64,000 nucleotides of DNA. Source: Corynebacterium sp. GTDB lineage: Bacteria > Actinomycetota > Actinomycetes > Mycobacteriales > Mycobacteriaceae. A program made the translations under genes and the position numbers. Within the stretch, counting starts at the first letter, position 1. Each line of letters begins with the position of its first letter. The stretch is taken from contig NZ_JAUNKC010000012.1 in NCBI RefSeq assembly GCF_030532965.1, forward strand, positions 1-64,000. Reading direction: 5' to 3'. Below are positions 37,392 through 47,642 of this stretch, in pieces. The notes below the pieces were generated by a model. That model was given only the letters and a program-made list of their open reading frames with translations. It searched no databases and had not been told where the DNA came from.

Positions 37392-38300
37392 ATGCACATC
37401 AACCGACAACAAATCGTTTCCGCCGCAGCGAATTGGGCGGCTCGTCCCGCCACGGCTTCTACAATAAATGCCTACCTTGGGGTGGAAATCGACCGAATAG
37501 GTGATGCACGATGGGGCGAAGCCGGAAAGAGTTATTTCGGAGTCAATGTGGCAGACCCATTATTGTGGGCGAACCGAATCATTGATCTTGGTGCGGGTGA
37601 CTGGGCACTGACCGGAATACGTTACCGGGGATTAGACGTGTCCCAACCGTTTATTGACATCATTGCCACCTCACTGACACCAGAGTTGTTTAGTTTTGAC
37701 CACTGCACAGAAATTCTTCGGCAGTACGAGTGCTTTAAGCCGCTTGCTATGCGTATCTTCACGCCAGTAGTTTGGCCGAATGTCGCCGTCGACCAATATG
37801 TGGTTTCTGCACCTATCGCAACAATAGCCAGCCATTTTAGCCCAACGCTCGAAAACGTACAGTTACGAGGAATGAGCGCTGATGAAGCAATAAAAGTTGA
37901 ACGCAGCATTTATACGAAGTTGCGTGAGGTGAATCCTAGAATTTCCCGTAAGTTCCACCTTCTTACAGCTGACCAGATCTCACCAGGTATGGCTTGGAGC
38001 GTTAGCACAGACGGAGAACTCATTGGCATGGTTGCATGTGCGATCGATTCGCAGTTCGGAATTGATGGCATCGCGTTAACTAGTATCTGTCTTGTGCCGC
38101 AACACCACGGAAAGAAATTCGGTAAAGCAACACTGATTCATCTTGCCCGGGAGTTAGCTGATAGCGAGGCGTACAAAACCAAAGAACTCTGGGGACATAT
38201 TGATGGATACAACCAAGTGTCTTTGGCTAATGCCCAGTCGGTTGGGCGGGAAATTGTCGGCGCATACGTCTGGAGCGAGTCCGTCTCACAGCTACAGTGA
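37392..38300 (+). CDS. GNAT-family N-acetyltransferase, substrate unknown
   Basis: 302 residues, ATG start after AAAGAGGGAA. The C-terminal third (about 215-295) shows GNAT hallmarks: the strand IALTSICLVPQHHGKKFGKA with the acyl-CoA loop Q-H-G-K-F-G-K, the helix TLIHLARELADS, and WGHIDGYNQVSLANAQSVGR. Residues 1-170 are a less familiar region that I cannot assign; GNAT proteins often duplicate the fold. It follows rpsA after a terminator and is probably monocistronic. Confidence 0.7.
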   Translation: MHINRQQIVSAAANWAARPATASTINAYLGVEIDRIGDARWGEAGKSYFGVNVADPLLWANRIIDLGAGDWALTGIRYRGLDVSQPFIDIIATSLTPELFSFDHCTEILRQYECFKPLAMRIFTPVVWPNVAVDQYVVSAPIATIASHFSPTLENVQLRGMSADEAIKVERSIYTKLREVNPRISRKFHLLTADQISPGMAWSVSTDGELIGMVACAIDSQFGIDGIALTSICLVPQHHGKKFGKATLIHLARELADSEAYKTKELWGHIDGYNQVSLANAQSVGREIVGAYVWSESVSQLQ

Positions 38301-38397
38301 TAAATACGGATTGCGTGTCAAAGCCGCGACGTCCTTCGTCGTAAAGTGTCTTCGACACGATGGTGCTAGTAGCACGGAGGAGAAAAGCTTTTGAAAC

Positions 38398-39096
38398 TTA
38401 CCACTGAGACATATGACTGCGAAGAAAATTAATGAGGTTCAAAGCCTGTGGCTTTGATAAAGTGCCAGTTAATCTCTGAAGCTGAAAATCGTCAAGCGTT
38501 CCCGACCAAGAATCGTCATGAATAAGGTGACCAGTCTTGGTCCGGTGTAGCGTGATGTGGGCATCTGTGGGCGCACCAAAACTAACCGCACAGACATCAC
38601 CCGGATCGGTTATTACCGCCTCGCCGCCGATACGCATCAACCCGGAAATGGAAACGCCACCGGTGATAACGCTTGCGTCTGTAACCAGTGCGGAACCGGA
38701 AACCCACGTCGAACCTGTGACCATAGCATTCCCTGAAACGCACGCCCGGCCAAAAACCTCAGCGCACTCCGCAACGTGCGCGGCACTGGTCACTATCGCT
38801 TGGTCATAAATATCGGCATTTCCGCTGATTATTGCCTGTTCTTTGACATGCGCGGCACCCCATACGGTTGCCTCATCGCGAACGATTGCCTGACCAGATA
38901 CAACGGCATCGTCATAAACCTTGGCCTCGTCCGCAATCCAGGCGCTTTCCTGGACGTTATAAGCCCGCGCCGCCCAACCACCCCGGTCGCCGCGATTCAC
39001 ACCGTGCACTGGAAGATCCACTGCGGCATGCACCCGGTACAACGTTGTGTCGTTGAAAATGAGGGTGTCGGTGGGGGAGAGGAGGATATGAGACAT
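38398..39096 (-). CDS. Left-handed beta-helix protein, YdcK-like
   Basis: 232 residues from ATG 39096 (an upstream start at 39156 adds 20 residues without family likeness; no good ribosome site at either). After LYRVHAAVDLPVHGVNRGDR and GGWAARAYNVQESAWIADEA comes a long run of short repeats with alternating A and V (AKVYDDAVVSGQAIVRDEAT; AHVAECAEVFGRACVSGNA), the pattern of hexapeptide or YdcK-type beta-helices. The C-terminal 60 residues are a separate small domain. YdcK proteins have no proven role; transferase or structural functions are possible. No signal peptide, so cytoplasmic. Confidence 0.75.
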   Translation of the reverse strand: MSHILLSPTDTLIFNDTTLYRVHAAVDLPVHGVNRGDRGGWAARAYNVQESAWIADEAKVYDDAVVSGQAIVRDEATVWGAAHVKEQAIISGNADIYDQAIVTSAAHVAECAEVFGRACVSGNAMVTGSTWVSGSALVTDASVITGGVSISGLMRIGGEAVITDPGDVCAVSFGAPTDAHITLHRTKTGHLIHDDSWSGTLDDFQLQRLTGTLSKPQALNLINFLRSHMSQW

Positions 39097-39256
39097 TGTT
39101 GTTAAAGTTGATAAGTCAAAGCAGGAAATAACACCTCGAGGGGCGATTAAAAGCATAAGCTGCTGCGTAAACGGTTGTTGAAATTGGCCGCCAGCGCGTA
39201 CGCGAAGACCACGAGGCTTATCGTAGCAACTTACGACGACCGGTTGGGTTAAAAAA

Positions 39257-40894
39257 TTAGAAAGTGAACAGCAAGAATAAGAGAACTTGGGCGCTCACGA
39301 TTTTAGCCACCATCGCCATTGGATAAACCGAGGTGTAACCCATGGACGGTAATTCATTCTTGGTGTGGTCTGAGACATAGGTTAAGACAGCTGGGTGGGT
39401 CTGCAGACCTGAAATCATGCCAGCAACCTGACCGAATGGGATTTTCAAAACCTTGTATCCGATGATTAAGGTGAGCAAGCTGAAAACAACAGTGATGATC
39501 GCGCCAATGCCGATAATCAAAAGCGATTGCGGATCTTTCAAAGCCTCGCCGAATCCAGCACCAGCCGTCGTGCCAATCCCGGCGAGGAATAGTGTGATTC
39601 CCAGTTGCCGAAGCGCGAGGTTTGCACCGAACGGAATTTGCCACACTACTGGGCCCGTGCGCCCGATTGCCCCCAAGATGAGGGCGGCGATAAGCGGGCC
39701 ACCTGCACTACCAAGCTTCAACGATGCGCCACCCGGCAATGGAATTGCGACCATACCGAGCAAAACACCGACAGTCATGCCGACCAAAAGCGGAAGCAGG
39801 TTGATGTCTGAGATTCGCTTATAAGAATCTCCGAAAATTCGGGTTGCTTGGTCAATCCGATCGGTACTAGCAACCACTCGAACCCGGTCACCCAATTGCA
39901 AGACAGTGTCAGGAGTCGCGACAAAATCCATATCCCCGCGGCGAACCCGGGTAACCAATATTCCCGGAAGTCGGCCGCGCAGTCGGCGCAACGGAATACC
40001 AACCAATGAGGTGGAGGAAACGAAGATGCGCCGGAAATCTAAGCGTTCATCATGGGTTGGATCACCGGGGAGGAACTCACCAATGTGTTCAGCTGCGCGC
40101 TCAAGTTCCTCCTCTGTCCCGACAACGGAAATGATGTCACCTGGATCAACATGGTCATTTGGCTCCGGTAGGAAGAGCTCGCCGCGATGCTCGATGCGAG
40201 AAATGATAATGTCCAAATCAAAGCGAATCGGCATGCTCGACACCGAAGGTAAGCCCTCATGAGTCACCCGAATCCGGCGGGTTTTTAACGGCTGAATAGC
40301 TACCCCAGCGTCTTCGGCTTCCCTGTCATGATCAATCTTGAAAATCTTAGATAAGAACGCCACTGAGAGGATAACGCCCAAAACACCAAGTGGGTAACTA
40401 AGCGAATACGCAACCACCGGCAAATCCAGGGTTTTATCGTCTGCACCAGTAACAAAGACCGGAAGGGAGTCGACGACGGCCGCCATGGCAGGCGTATTTG
40501 TAAGTGCACCAGTAAATAAACCAGCTCCGGACGGGTTGTCTATACCAAACCACTTGATGAGTCCGAACGAAACCGCTGTGATCGTCGCGATCATACCGAG
40601 GCCAAAGAGATTAAGCCGAAGCCCAGTTGTGCGCATCGATTCAAAAAATCCCGGGGCGGCTTCCAGGCCGATGGTGTACACGAATACGGAAAGCCCAAGG
40701 ATATAAATGAGCGGTGGCAATGTAATCGCAGGTTCGATTGTGGCAAGCCCCAATCCGACGAAAAGCACAGCCGCGACACCTAATCGGAAATTACCTATTC
40801 TGACTCGCCCAAGAAGTAACCCGAGCGACATGATTGTGATGAGAGCAAGAAGCTGATTTTCAACAAGGAGATGCACAGTCTCATGTTGGCACAT
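39257..40894 (-). CDS. AspT/YidE-type transporter with two RCK_C domains
   Basis: 545 residues, integral membrane protein of the aspartate:alanine exchanger (AAEx) superfamily. Five to six membrane segments (about 10-180) with PPLIYILGLSVFVYTIGLEA and TGALTNTPAMAAVVD, then a cytoplasmic part with two TrkA_C/RCK_C domains (about 205-355; HRGELFLPEPNDHVDPGDII and VLQLGDRVRVVA), then a second membrane half repeating the motif (RQLGITLFLAGIGTTAG; GMISGLQTHPAVLTYVSD). Substrate unknown. The ATG at 40894 gives MCQHETVHLLVENQ; relatives begin near the GTG at 40876 (HLLVENQLLAL), which may be the real start. Transcribed alone. Confidence 0.9.
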   Translation of the reverse strand: MCQHETVHLLVENQLLALITIMSLGLLLGRVRIGNFRLGVAAVLFVGLGLATIEPAITLPPLIYILGLSVFVYTIGLEAAPGFFESMRTTGLRLNLFGLGMIATITAVSFGLIKWFGIDNPSGAGLFTGALTNTPAMAAVVDSLPVFVTGADDKTLDLPVVAYSLSYPLGVLGVILSVAFLSKIFKIDHDREAEDAGVAIQPLKTRRIRVTHEGLPSVSSMPIRFDLDIIISRIEHRGELFLPEPNDHVDPGDIISVVGTEEELERAAEHIGEFLPGDPTHDERLDFRRIFVSSTSLVGIPLRRLRGRLPGILVTRVRRGDMDFVATPDTVLQLGDRVRVVASTDRIDQATRIFGDSYKRISDINLLPLLVGMTVGVLLGMVAIPLPGGASLKLGSAGGPLIAALILGAIGRTGPVVWQIPFGANLALRQLGITLFLAGIGTTAGAGFGEALKDPQSLLIIGIGAIITVVFSLLTLIIGYKVLKIPFGQVAGMISGLQTHPAVLTYVSDHTKNELPSMGYTSVYPMAMVAKIVSAQVLLFLLFTF

Positions 40895-41617
40895 ATCTGA
40901 AAGGTCTTCAATTGCTCAAAAATCAATTATTCGGCAATTGACTTAATGAACGAAAAACTGTTGTCGATTCCTTGTGTGCGCGGAAAACTGCAGTTATCGA
41001 CACTATTCGCCCTAAAACAGGGGCAAAAAGTATCGCATGCAACTCATTGAGGCTGACAGTGTTGTGTATTTTTTAGGTCAAAATTGGGGGACCGTTATTC
41101 ATTTTCAATAGCCGCAGAACATCGCTTTTGTGACAAGTGACTCAACTTGAACCGACGCCACATTGGTGTGGACCTGCCTTAGGGGATAGTTTCCAATAAG
41201 AGTGAGCTGGACCCCAATTCCCCCTATTTGTGGGTTGAGGCTCAATCGGGTGGCGTAATTCACAGCCAGGTGGAGTGTCATGGGAGATGGAAACGTTTGC
41301 ATGAAATGGCGCGCGGTGGGAGGCCTTGTGTGGTCATATTGAAAGTTGTTGCACGCTGGGAAATTAGGTTAAAAACGGCTTCATTGTGGCCAGGTTTGGC
41401 GTGACGGGGTTTCGTGGGATTACGCAAATTAACCCAGAGATAGGTTTGTTTATTTGAGTTTTTGCCCGAACTTGCGCTGTGAGATATTCCGCAAATGTGG
41501 GAAAACGATTATTTGAGTGTGGAGTTGGGTTGTTCCAACGGCTAAGCTGTGGGGTAAGTTCCGGTTTTGCTTCCGTTTGTGAGCAAAACCCCACATTTCA
41601 TTCTCGAAAGGGTTTTG
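40895..41617. other. 723-bp divergent region upstream of ptsG
   Basis: It contains the promoters of the AAEx transporter and of ptsG and no credible gene. The only site I can suggest is TGTGAGATATTCCGCA at 41478-41493. The 5' end of the ptsG mRNA cannot be placed. Confidence 0.5.
41478..41493. promoter_or_regulatory. Possible GlxR (CRP-type) site upstream of ptsG
   Basis: TGTGAGATATTCCGCA fits TGTGANNTANNTCACA fully in the left half and in three of five bases in the right half. It is 125 bases before the ptsG start. GlxR is known to act on sugar-uptake genes in C. glutamicum; the assignment here is inference. Confidence 0.35.
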
Positions 41618-43648
41618 ATGGCGACTGTAAAACAGACATCAGAGTTCATTTTGGAGAAGGTCGGTGGTGCAGCAAATATTGCTTCCATGTCGCACTGTGC
41701 GACGCGCCTCCGCTTCCAACTTCATGACCAATCTAAAGCGGATCAAGACGCCCTTGATAACAACCCCGATGTTCTCGGTGTAGTCCCACAGGGAAGCACC
41801 GGTCTTCAGGTTGTCATGGGTGGCGCGGTCGCCAACTACTACCAGGAACTGCTCCGGCTTCCTGGCATGGGCGAAAAAGAAGAAGGGGGCGCCAGCACCA
41901 AGAAGGAATATGGCGGCGTTCGTGGCAAGTACTCTAAGGTGGATTACTGCTTCGAATTCCTGTCAGACACTTTCCGCCCAATTCTTTGGGCACTGCTCGG
42001 TGCATCGCTGATCATCACGTTATTGGTTCTTTTTGACACCGCAAACATTCAGTCTTTCAATCCAGAAGAGGGCGAAACGCTACCAGCTGGTTTCCAACTG
42101 ATGCACGCGATGTGGCGGTCAGTGTTCTACTTCCTGCCAATCATGATTGGTGCTACTGCTGCCCGCAAGCTTGGCGCCAACGAATGGGTCGGTGCGGCTA
42201 TCCCGGCTGCGCTTTTGACTCCAGAATTTTTGGCTCTTGGTGAAAAGGGCGAGACGGTCGACGTTTTCGGTCTGCCACTGGTTCTCAATGACTACGGTGG
42301 ACAGGTTTTCCCACCGCTGATCGCAGCTATCGCACTGTTCTGGGTAGAAAAGGGACTTAAGAAGATTATTCCGAGTGCCGTTCAAATGGTATTCGTCCCA
42401 TTCTTCTCACTGCTCATCATGATTCCTGCAACGGCATTCATCTTCGGCCCGTTCGGTATTGGTATCGGTAATGCGATTTCGAATTTCCTGTACGCAGTTA
42501 ATGGTTTCTCGCCGTTTATCCTCGCGATTATCATTCCATGTCTCTACCCATTCCTGGTGCCACTGGGTCTGCACTGGCCACTCAACGCCATCATGGTTCA
42601 GAACCTTGCTACCTTGGGATACGACTTCATCCAAGGCCCAATGGGTGCCTGGAACTTCGCTTGCTTCGGTGTTGTTACTGGTGTCATGATCCTTTCGATG
42701 AAGGAACGCAATACTCAAATGCGTCAGGTGTCGCTTGGTGGCATGATGGCTGGTCTATTGGGCGGTATTTCCGAGCCTTCGCTCTACGGTGTTCTGCTCC
42801 GGTTTAAGAAGACCTACATGCGCCTGCTGCCAGGCTGCGTGGCTGGCGGTATTGTCATGGGTATCTTCGATGTTAAGGCGAAAGCATTCGTCTTTACTTC
42901 GTTGCTCACCATCCCTGCGATGACTCCAAGCGGTGGTTACGCCCTGGGTATCGCTGTCGCCTTCTTTACGTCGATGTTCCTGGTCATTTTCTTCGATTAC
43001 CGCGGCAAGGAAGAAAAAGAAGAAATCTTGGCGCGCCTGGCTGCTGAACGCCAGACCCCAGTGGAGGCTGCCCCTGCGGTTGCGCCTTCTAGTGCAGCAA
43101 GTGCTGCAGCTCCAGTGGCTGGTGCCGCAGCGGCCGGTGGTACCGCAGTAGCTGTAGCGGAAGCACCTACCAAGACGGCGCTTGAAGAAGGCGTTGTTAC
43201 CGAAATTACCGCACCTTTGGCTGGTGAAGCAGTGGCACTCAGCGACGTTCCAGATCCGATCTTCGCTACGGCGAAGTTGGGTAAGGGTATCGCTATTAAG
43301 CCAACCGGCACCACGGTAGTTGCACCAGCTGACGGCACCGTGATTGCAGTTCAAAAGTCGGGTCATGCTGTCGGACTCCGGCTGGACAACGGCGTGGAAC
43401 TATTAATCCACGTGGGTATCGATACCGTCCAGCTCAATGGCGAGGGCTTCAAGGTTCATGCGGAGCGCAAGGAACACGTCAAGGCAGGTTCGCCGCTGAT
43501 CACCTTCGAGCCCAAGTTCATCCAATCCAAGGGCTACAACCTAATCACTCCGGTATTGGTCACCAATACCTCGAAGTTTGCTGATGTCGAGGGTATTCCG
43601 AGTAATTTTGTAGACAATTTCTCGGTGGTAATTAAGACCACAGGTTAA
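41618..43648 (+). CDS. ptsG: Glucose-specific PTS enzyme EIIBCA
   Basis: 676 residues from ATG 41618 (GAAAGGG upstream; the frame is open 17 codons further). It imports and phosphorylates glucose using HPr-phosphate. EIIB at 1-90 with the phosphorylated Cys in MSHCATRLRF and VVPQGSTGLQVVMGGAVANY; EIIC at about 110-465 with LSDTFRPILWALLGASLIIT, PLGLHWPLNAIMVQN and GGISEPSLYG; an Ala-rich linker at about 480-525; EIIA to the end with VVAPADGTVI and the phosphorylated His in LLIHVGIDTVQL. The match with C. glutamicum PtsG, as I remember it, runs along the whole length, and the position before coaE is the same. Regulation by GlxR and SugR is known there. Confidence 0.95.
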   Translation: MATVKQTSEFILEKVGGAANIASMSHCATRLRFQLHDQSKADQDALDNNPDVLGVVPQGSTGLQVVMGGAVANYYQELLRLPGMGEKEEGGASTKKEYGGVRGKYSKVDYCFEFLSDTFRPILWALLGASLIITLLVLFDTANIQSFNPEEGETLPAGFQLMHAMWRSVFYFLPIMIGATAARKLGANEWVGAAIPAALLTPEFLALGEKGETVDVFGLPLVLNDYGGQVFPPLIAAIALFWVEKGLKKIIPSAVQMVFVPFFSLLIMIPATAFIFGPFGIGIGNAISNFLYAVNGFSPFILAIIIPCLYPFLVPLGLHWPLNAIMVQNLATLGYDFIQGPMGAWNFACFGVVTGVMILSMKERNTQMRQVSLGGMMAGLLGGISEPSLYGVLLRFKKTYMRLLPGCVAGGIVMGIFDVKAKAFVFTSLLTIPAMTPSGGYALGIAVAFFTSMFLVIFFDYRGKEEKEEILARLAAERQTPVEAAPAVAPSSAASAAAPVAGAAAAGGTAVAVAEAPTKTALEEGVVTEITAPLAGEAVALSDVPDPIFATAKLGKGIAIKPTGTTVVAPADGTVIAVQKSGHAVGLRLDNGVELLIHVGIDTVQLNGEGFKVHAERKEHVKAGSPLITFEPKFIQSKGYNLITPVLVTNTSKFADVEGIPSNFVDNFSVVIKTTG

Positions 43649-43687
43649 TCAACCCAACAGGCTAATTGGTCTAAAAGATCAGAATCG

Positions 43688-43730
43688 AACCGGGTCGGTA
43701 AGTTATCAGAAACTTACTGATCCGGTTTTC
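43688..43730 (+). terminator. Intrinsic terminator of ptsG
   Basis: AACCGGGTCGGTAAGTT pairs, with two mismatches, with AACTTACTGATCCGGTT and runs into TTTTCC. It begins 40 bases after the ptsG stop. Confidence 0.85.
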
Positions 43731-43752
43731 CATTTCTAATACAGTGGTGGGC

Positions 43753-44358
43753 ATGAAGATTATCGGATTGACCGGAGGAATCGGTTCCGGAAAAACTACG
43801 GTGGCGAATCTTATTCGGGAAGCAGGCATTCCTGTCGTAGATGCCGATCTCATTGCCCGGGAGATTGTGGAACCAGGGCAACCAGCGCTGGTGGAATTAG
43901 CAGCGCATTTTGGCGAAGACATCATTGGGGCGGACGGTAGCCTTAAACGTTCAGAGTTGGCGGCTCGGGCTTTCATATCGAAAGAAGAAACGGCCGCCCT
44001 TAATCGGATAACGCACCCCCGCATTGCGGAGTTGACGCAACGGCGATTTTCTGAATTGGAACGTGACGGTGAGCCGCTGGTGGTGTGGGACATGCCGTTA
44101 CTCATTGAAAACGGACACCATAACGATGTAGACGCGGTAATCGTGGTCGATGTGGTGGCAGCAGAGCGCATTAATCGATTGGTTCAGTATCGAGGATTAA
44201 CCCGTGAAGACGCTGAGCGGCGCATCGCTGCACAAATTGGCGACGAAGAGCGTCGAAAAGCTACAACGTTCATCATCGACAACAACGGTGAGCAAGCCGC
44301 GCTGGCACCCCAAGTTGCACAGGTGGTGGCCGAATTGCGCTCGCGGTGGTTGCAATGA
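43753..44358 (+). CDS. coaE: Dephospho-CoA kinase
   Basis: 201 residues; last step of CoA synthesis. The P-loop GLTGGIGSGKTTVA is at the very start, followed by the DADLIAREIVEPGQPA motif typical of CoaE, ITHPRI and WDMPLLIENG. The start is set at ATG 43753 by the family; two GTG codons at 43744 and 43747 are in frame, and no clear ribosome site helps. It ends 35 bases before uvrB and may be co-transcribed with it. Confidence 0.97.
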   Translation: MKIIGLTGGIGSGKTTVANLIREAGIPVVDADLIAREIVEPGQPALVELAAHFGEDIIGADGSLKRSELAARAFISKEETAALNRITHPRIAELTQRRFSELERDGEPLVVWDMPLLIENGHHNDVDAVIVVDVVAAERINRLVQYRGLTREDAERRIAAQIGDEERRKATTFIIDNNGEQAALAPQVAQVVAELRSRWLQ

Positions 44359-44393
44359 AACTGTGTGGCACTTCGGCGCTACTATGGTGAGTT

Positions 44394-46481
44394 ATGGATG
44401 CGGCTTTAGAGCACGAAGAAAATGCGGTCAATCACCGGCCAGTCGGCGAGATCGAACGATCCAACGGAACGTTCGAAGTCGTTTCGGAGTTTTCGCCATC
44501 GGGTGACCAGCCGGAGGCGATTCGTGAATTAGATGAACGGCTCAATCGTGGTGAACGCGACATCGTGTTGTTGGGTGCTACCGGAACTGGTAAGTCGGCG
44601 ACAGCAGCGTGGCTCATTGAAAAACAACAGCGTCCGACTTTGGTCATGGCCCCGAATAAGACGCTTGCGGCCCAGCTTGCGAATGAGCTTCGGCAGTTAC
44701 TACCGAACAACGCCGTTGAGTACTTTGTTAGCTATTACGATTACTACCAACCCGAAGCCTATATCGCGCAAACCGATACTTATATCGAGAAAGATTCCTC
44801 CATTAATGACGACGTGGAGCGGCTTCGACACCGGGCCACCAGTTCTTTGTTATCGCGGCGCGACGTCGTCGTTGTGTCGTCGGTTTCGTGCATCTACGGT
44901 CTAGGTACCCCGCAAGAATATTTAGATCGCTCAGTCTGGTTGCAGGTGGGAGAAGAGGTCGACCGCGACCGGTTTCTACGTTTGCTTGTCGACGTCCAAT
45001 ACGACCGCAACGACGTGGGGTTTAGCCGCGGTACATTCCGAGTCAAAGGCGACACTGTAGACATCATTCCGGCATACGAGGAAGTAGCAGTGCGTGTGGA
45101 GTTTTTCGGTGATGAAATCGATGCGCTGTATTACATCCATCCGCTTACCGGTGACGTGCTAAACCAGGTAGATGAGCTACGAATTTTTCCAGCAACCCAC
45201 TATGTGGCAGGTCCGGAACGGATGGCGCGTGCGATCGAAGATATCAAGGAAGAATTAGCTGAGCGCCTGGCGGATTTAGAAAATCGCGGCAAACTTTTGG
45301 AAGCGCAACGGCTGCGAATGCGTACCGAATATGACCTTGAAATGATAGAGCAGGTTGGCTTCTGCTCAGGCATTGAGAACTATTCCCGCCATTTAGACGG
45401 TCGCGCCGCAGGCACGGCACCTGCAACACTATTGGATTATTTCCCGGAAGACTTTTTAACCATTATCGACGAATCCCATGTGACTGTTCCACAGATTGGT
45501 GGCATGTTCGAAGGCGATATGTCCCGGAAACGCAATCTGGTGGAATTTGGTTTTCGATTGCCGTCCGCGTTGGATAACCGTCCGCTTCGGTGGGAAGAAT
45601 TTGAGCAACGGGTGGGGCAAACGGTCTATCTGTCGGCAACTCCTGGAAACTATGAAATCGCAGCTGCGGGCGGCGAATTTGTTGAGCAGGTGATTCGACC
45701 CACCGGTTTGGTTGATCCGAAAGTCACCGTTAAACCTACCCGGGGCCAGATCGACGATTTGATTGATGAAATTCGGGATCGCACGCGTAAAAACGAACGG
45801 GTGTTGGTGACGACCCTGACGAAGAAAATGGCGGAGGATCTCACGGATTATTTGCTAGAAAGCGGGATTAAAGTCAGGTACTTGCATTCGGATATTGATA
45901 CTCTGCAACGTGTTGAATTGCTCAGACAATTGCGACTTGGGGAGTACGACGTCCTTGTCGGCATTAACCTGTTGCGTGAGGGGCTTGACCTGCCAGAAGT
46001 GTCGCTGGTGGCAATTCTTGATGCGGATAAAGAAGGATTTTTGCGGTCTACGACCTCGTTGATTCAGACCATTGGCCGTGCCGCCCGAAACGTGTCCGGC
46101 GAAGTCATCATGTACGCCGACAAAGTCACTGATTCGATGCAACAAGCGATCGACGAAACCGAACGGCGGCGGGAAAAGCAGCTTGCTTACAATAAGGAAC
46201 ACGGCATAGACCCACAGCCATTGCGTAAAAAGATCGCCGACATTCTTGACCAGGTTGCGGACACGCAGGGAAGTGGTTCAGCGCAAGCTGATGCTGCCTT
46301 GGTAGAGAAGCCCGATACATCCAGCATGGCGTCAAGCGAGGTTGAGAAGCTTATCGACGATCTAACAAAGCAAATGGGTGACGCCGCTCGTGAACTAAAA
46401 TTCGAGCTCGCTGGCCGGTTACGCGATGAAATTATCGATCTGAAGAAAGAATTACGTGGCATGAAAGAAGCTGGAATCTAG
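44394..46481 (+). CDS. uvrB: Excinuclease ABC subunit B
   Basis: 695 residues; the helicase-like damage-verifying subunit of nucleotide excision repair. Walker [16 protein letters not shown] near 60, beta-hairpin region [16 protein letters not shown]-type box [17 protein letters not shown], the motif VI region QTIGRAARN and the C-terminal UVR domain ([20 protein letters not shown]). Its partner uvrA lies 5 kb downstream, as in C. glutamicum. Confidence 0.98.
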   Translation: MDAALEHEENAVNHRPVGEIERSNGTFEVVSEFSPSGDQPEAIRELDERLNRGERDIVLLGATGTGKSATAAWLIEKQQRPTLVMAPNKTLAAQLANELRQLLPNNAVEYFVSYYDYYQPEAYIAQTDTYIEKDSSINDDVERLRHRATSSLLSRRDVVVVSSVSCIYGLGTPQEYLDRSVWLQVGEEVDRDRFLRLLVDVQYDRNDVGFSRGTFRVKGDTVDIIPAYEEVAVRVEFFGDEIDALYYIHPLTGDVLNQVDELRIFPATHYVAGPERMARAIEDIKEELAERLADLENRGKLLEAQRLRMRTEYDLEMIEQVGFCSGIENYSRHLDGRAAGTAPATLLDYFPEDFLTIIDESHVTVPQIGGMFEGDMSRKRNLVEFGFRLPSALDNRPLRWEEFEQRVGQTVYLSATPGNYEIAAAGGEFVEQVIRPTGLVDPKVTVKPTRGQIDDLIDEIRDRTRKNERVLVTTLTKKMAEDLTDYLLESGIKVRYLHSDIDTLQRVELLRQLRLGEYDVLVGINLLREGLDLPEVSLVAILDADKEGFLRSTTSLIQTIGRAARNVSGEVIMYADKVTDSMQQAIDETERRREKQLAYNKEHGIDPQPLRKKIADILDQVADTQGSGSAQADAALVEKPDTSSMASSEVEKLIDDLTKQMGDAARELKFELAGRLRDEIIDLKKELRGMKEAGI

Positions 46482-46569
46482 CTGAGTTTCTTTTTTACAA
46501 CCGCCCGTTTGACCCACCACTGTTTAAAACGACATTGTTGTTTGCAAACCACCGCTGAGGAGGAAACCC

Positions 46570-47019
46570 ATGATTTCATACTCACAGATAGTTGTTGGTA
46601 CCGATGGCTCCGATTCGTCATTAAAGGCAGTAAAGACAGCGGCTAGTTTGGCCGAAGTCTATGGGGCGGAACTGACCATTGTGTGTGCGTATTTTGGCGA
46701 CTCGGACCCAATTACCGCCAAAGCACATTCGGAGCTGCACGCGACGCCTGTGTTCACAGAAGAATCGGCAACGGACATTCTTGCTGAGGCAGTTCACGCC
46801 GCCCAGGAGGAAGGATTTGGTGAGCCGAGAACGGTCACGAAATCCGGATCGGCAGCGGCTGTTCTCCTGCATGTAGCAGATGAAATATCGGCAGATCTTC
46901 TGGTGGTTGGCAATCGGGGATTGGATTCACTTCTGGGCAGGTTATTGGGCAATATCCCAGGTGAGGTATCTCGCAGAGCCGATATTGACGTGATGCTGGT
47001 TAACACGGCCGAAGCCTAA
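46570..47019 (+). CDS. Universal stress protein, first of a tandem pair
   Basis: 149 residues with a single Usp domain: YSQIVVGTDGSDSSLKAV at the start and VVGNRGLDSLLGRLLGNIPG near the end. In the ATP-binding motif G-2x-G-9x-G-S/T the last residue is Asn instead of Ser/Thr, so nucleotide binding may differ from that of its neighbour. ATG start with GAGGAGGAAA upstream. The second copy begins 60 bases later. Confidence 0.92.
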   Translation: MISYSQIVVGTDGSDSSLKAVKTAASLAEVYGAELTIVCAYFGDSDPITAKAHSELHATPVFTEESATDILAEAVHAAQEEGFGEPRTVTKSGSAAAVLLHVADEISADLLVVGNRGLDSLLGRLLGNIPGEVSRRADIDVMLVNTAEA

Positions 47020-47079
47020 CCTTGGTTTTTGTTAGACTTACTTTTATTCCACCATTCACGAACTAAAGAAAAGGTTCTT

Positions 47080-47520
47080 ATGAGCGATTATTCGACCATC
47101 GTTGTTGGTACCGATGGCTCCAAGTCTTCCATGCTTGCGGTTGAGCGCGCAGCCAAGATCGCAGCAGCTTTCGACGCAACGCTGGTAATCGGTTGCGCCT
47201 ATTACGAGACCAAAGAGGAAGCCTCTAAGACCCTGCGTCAAGATTCCGTCACCGTTTTGGGCACCGACCCTGCCCAAGAGAATCTGGATAAAGCAGCGGA
47301 ATTTGCCAAGACTGTTGGCGCTACCAAGATCGAAACCGCCGTGCGATCCGGAACTCCAGTCGAGGCGCTCATGGCAATCGTCAATGAAAACAAAGCGGAC
47401 CTCCTGGTTGTCGGTAACCGAGGAATCAATTCCTTGACGGGTCGACTACTCGGCTCGGTTCCGGCTGATGTGGCCCGCCAATCAGATTGCGACGTGATGA
47501 TCGTTCACACCGTGAGCTAG
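47080..47520 (+). CDS. Universal stress protein, second of a tandem pair
   Basis: 146 residues from ATG 47080 (AAGAAAAGG upstream; the frame is open further to 47029 without support). YSTIVVGTDGSKSSMLAVER at the start and GNRGINSLTGRLLGSVPADV near the end give a complete G-2x-G-9x-G-S motif. About 35-40 percent alike the first copy by eye, so an old duplication. A terminator follows the stop. Confidence 0.92.
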   Translation: MSDYSTIVVGTDGSKSSMLAVERAAKIAAAFDATLVIGCAYYETKEEASKTLRQDSVTVLGTDPAQENLDKAAEFAKTVGATKIETAVRSGTPVEALMAIVNENKADLLVVGNRGINSLTGRLLGSVPADVARQSDCDVMIVHTVS

Positions 47521-47538
47521 TTTTTAGTTCTTTTTCAC

Positions 47539-47574
47539 AAGCCGAGACAGCAGTCAGTTGTTGTCTCGGCTTTC
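47539..47574 (+). terminator. Intrinsic terminator of the usp pair
   Basis: AAGCCGAGACA at 47539-47549 pairs with TGTCTCGGCTT at 47562-47572, followed by TTCTG. The stem is 11 bp and perfect. Confidence 0.8.
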
Positions 47575-47642
47575 TGCTGGCGCGTGGTGCTTTCAACGAA
47601 AGGCAACACAAATTCGCTACTGATTCGAGATGGTTTAAAAAA

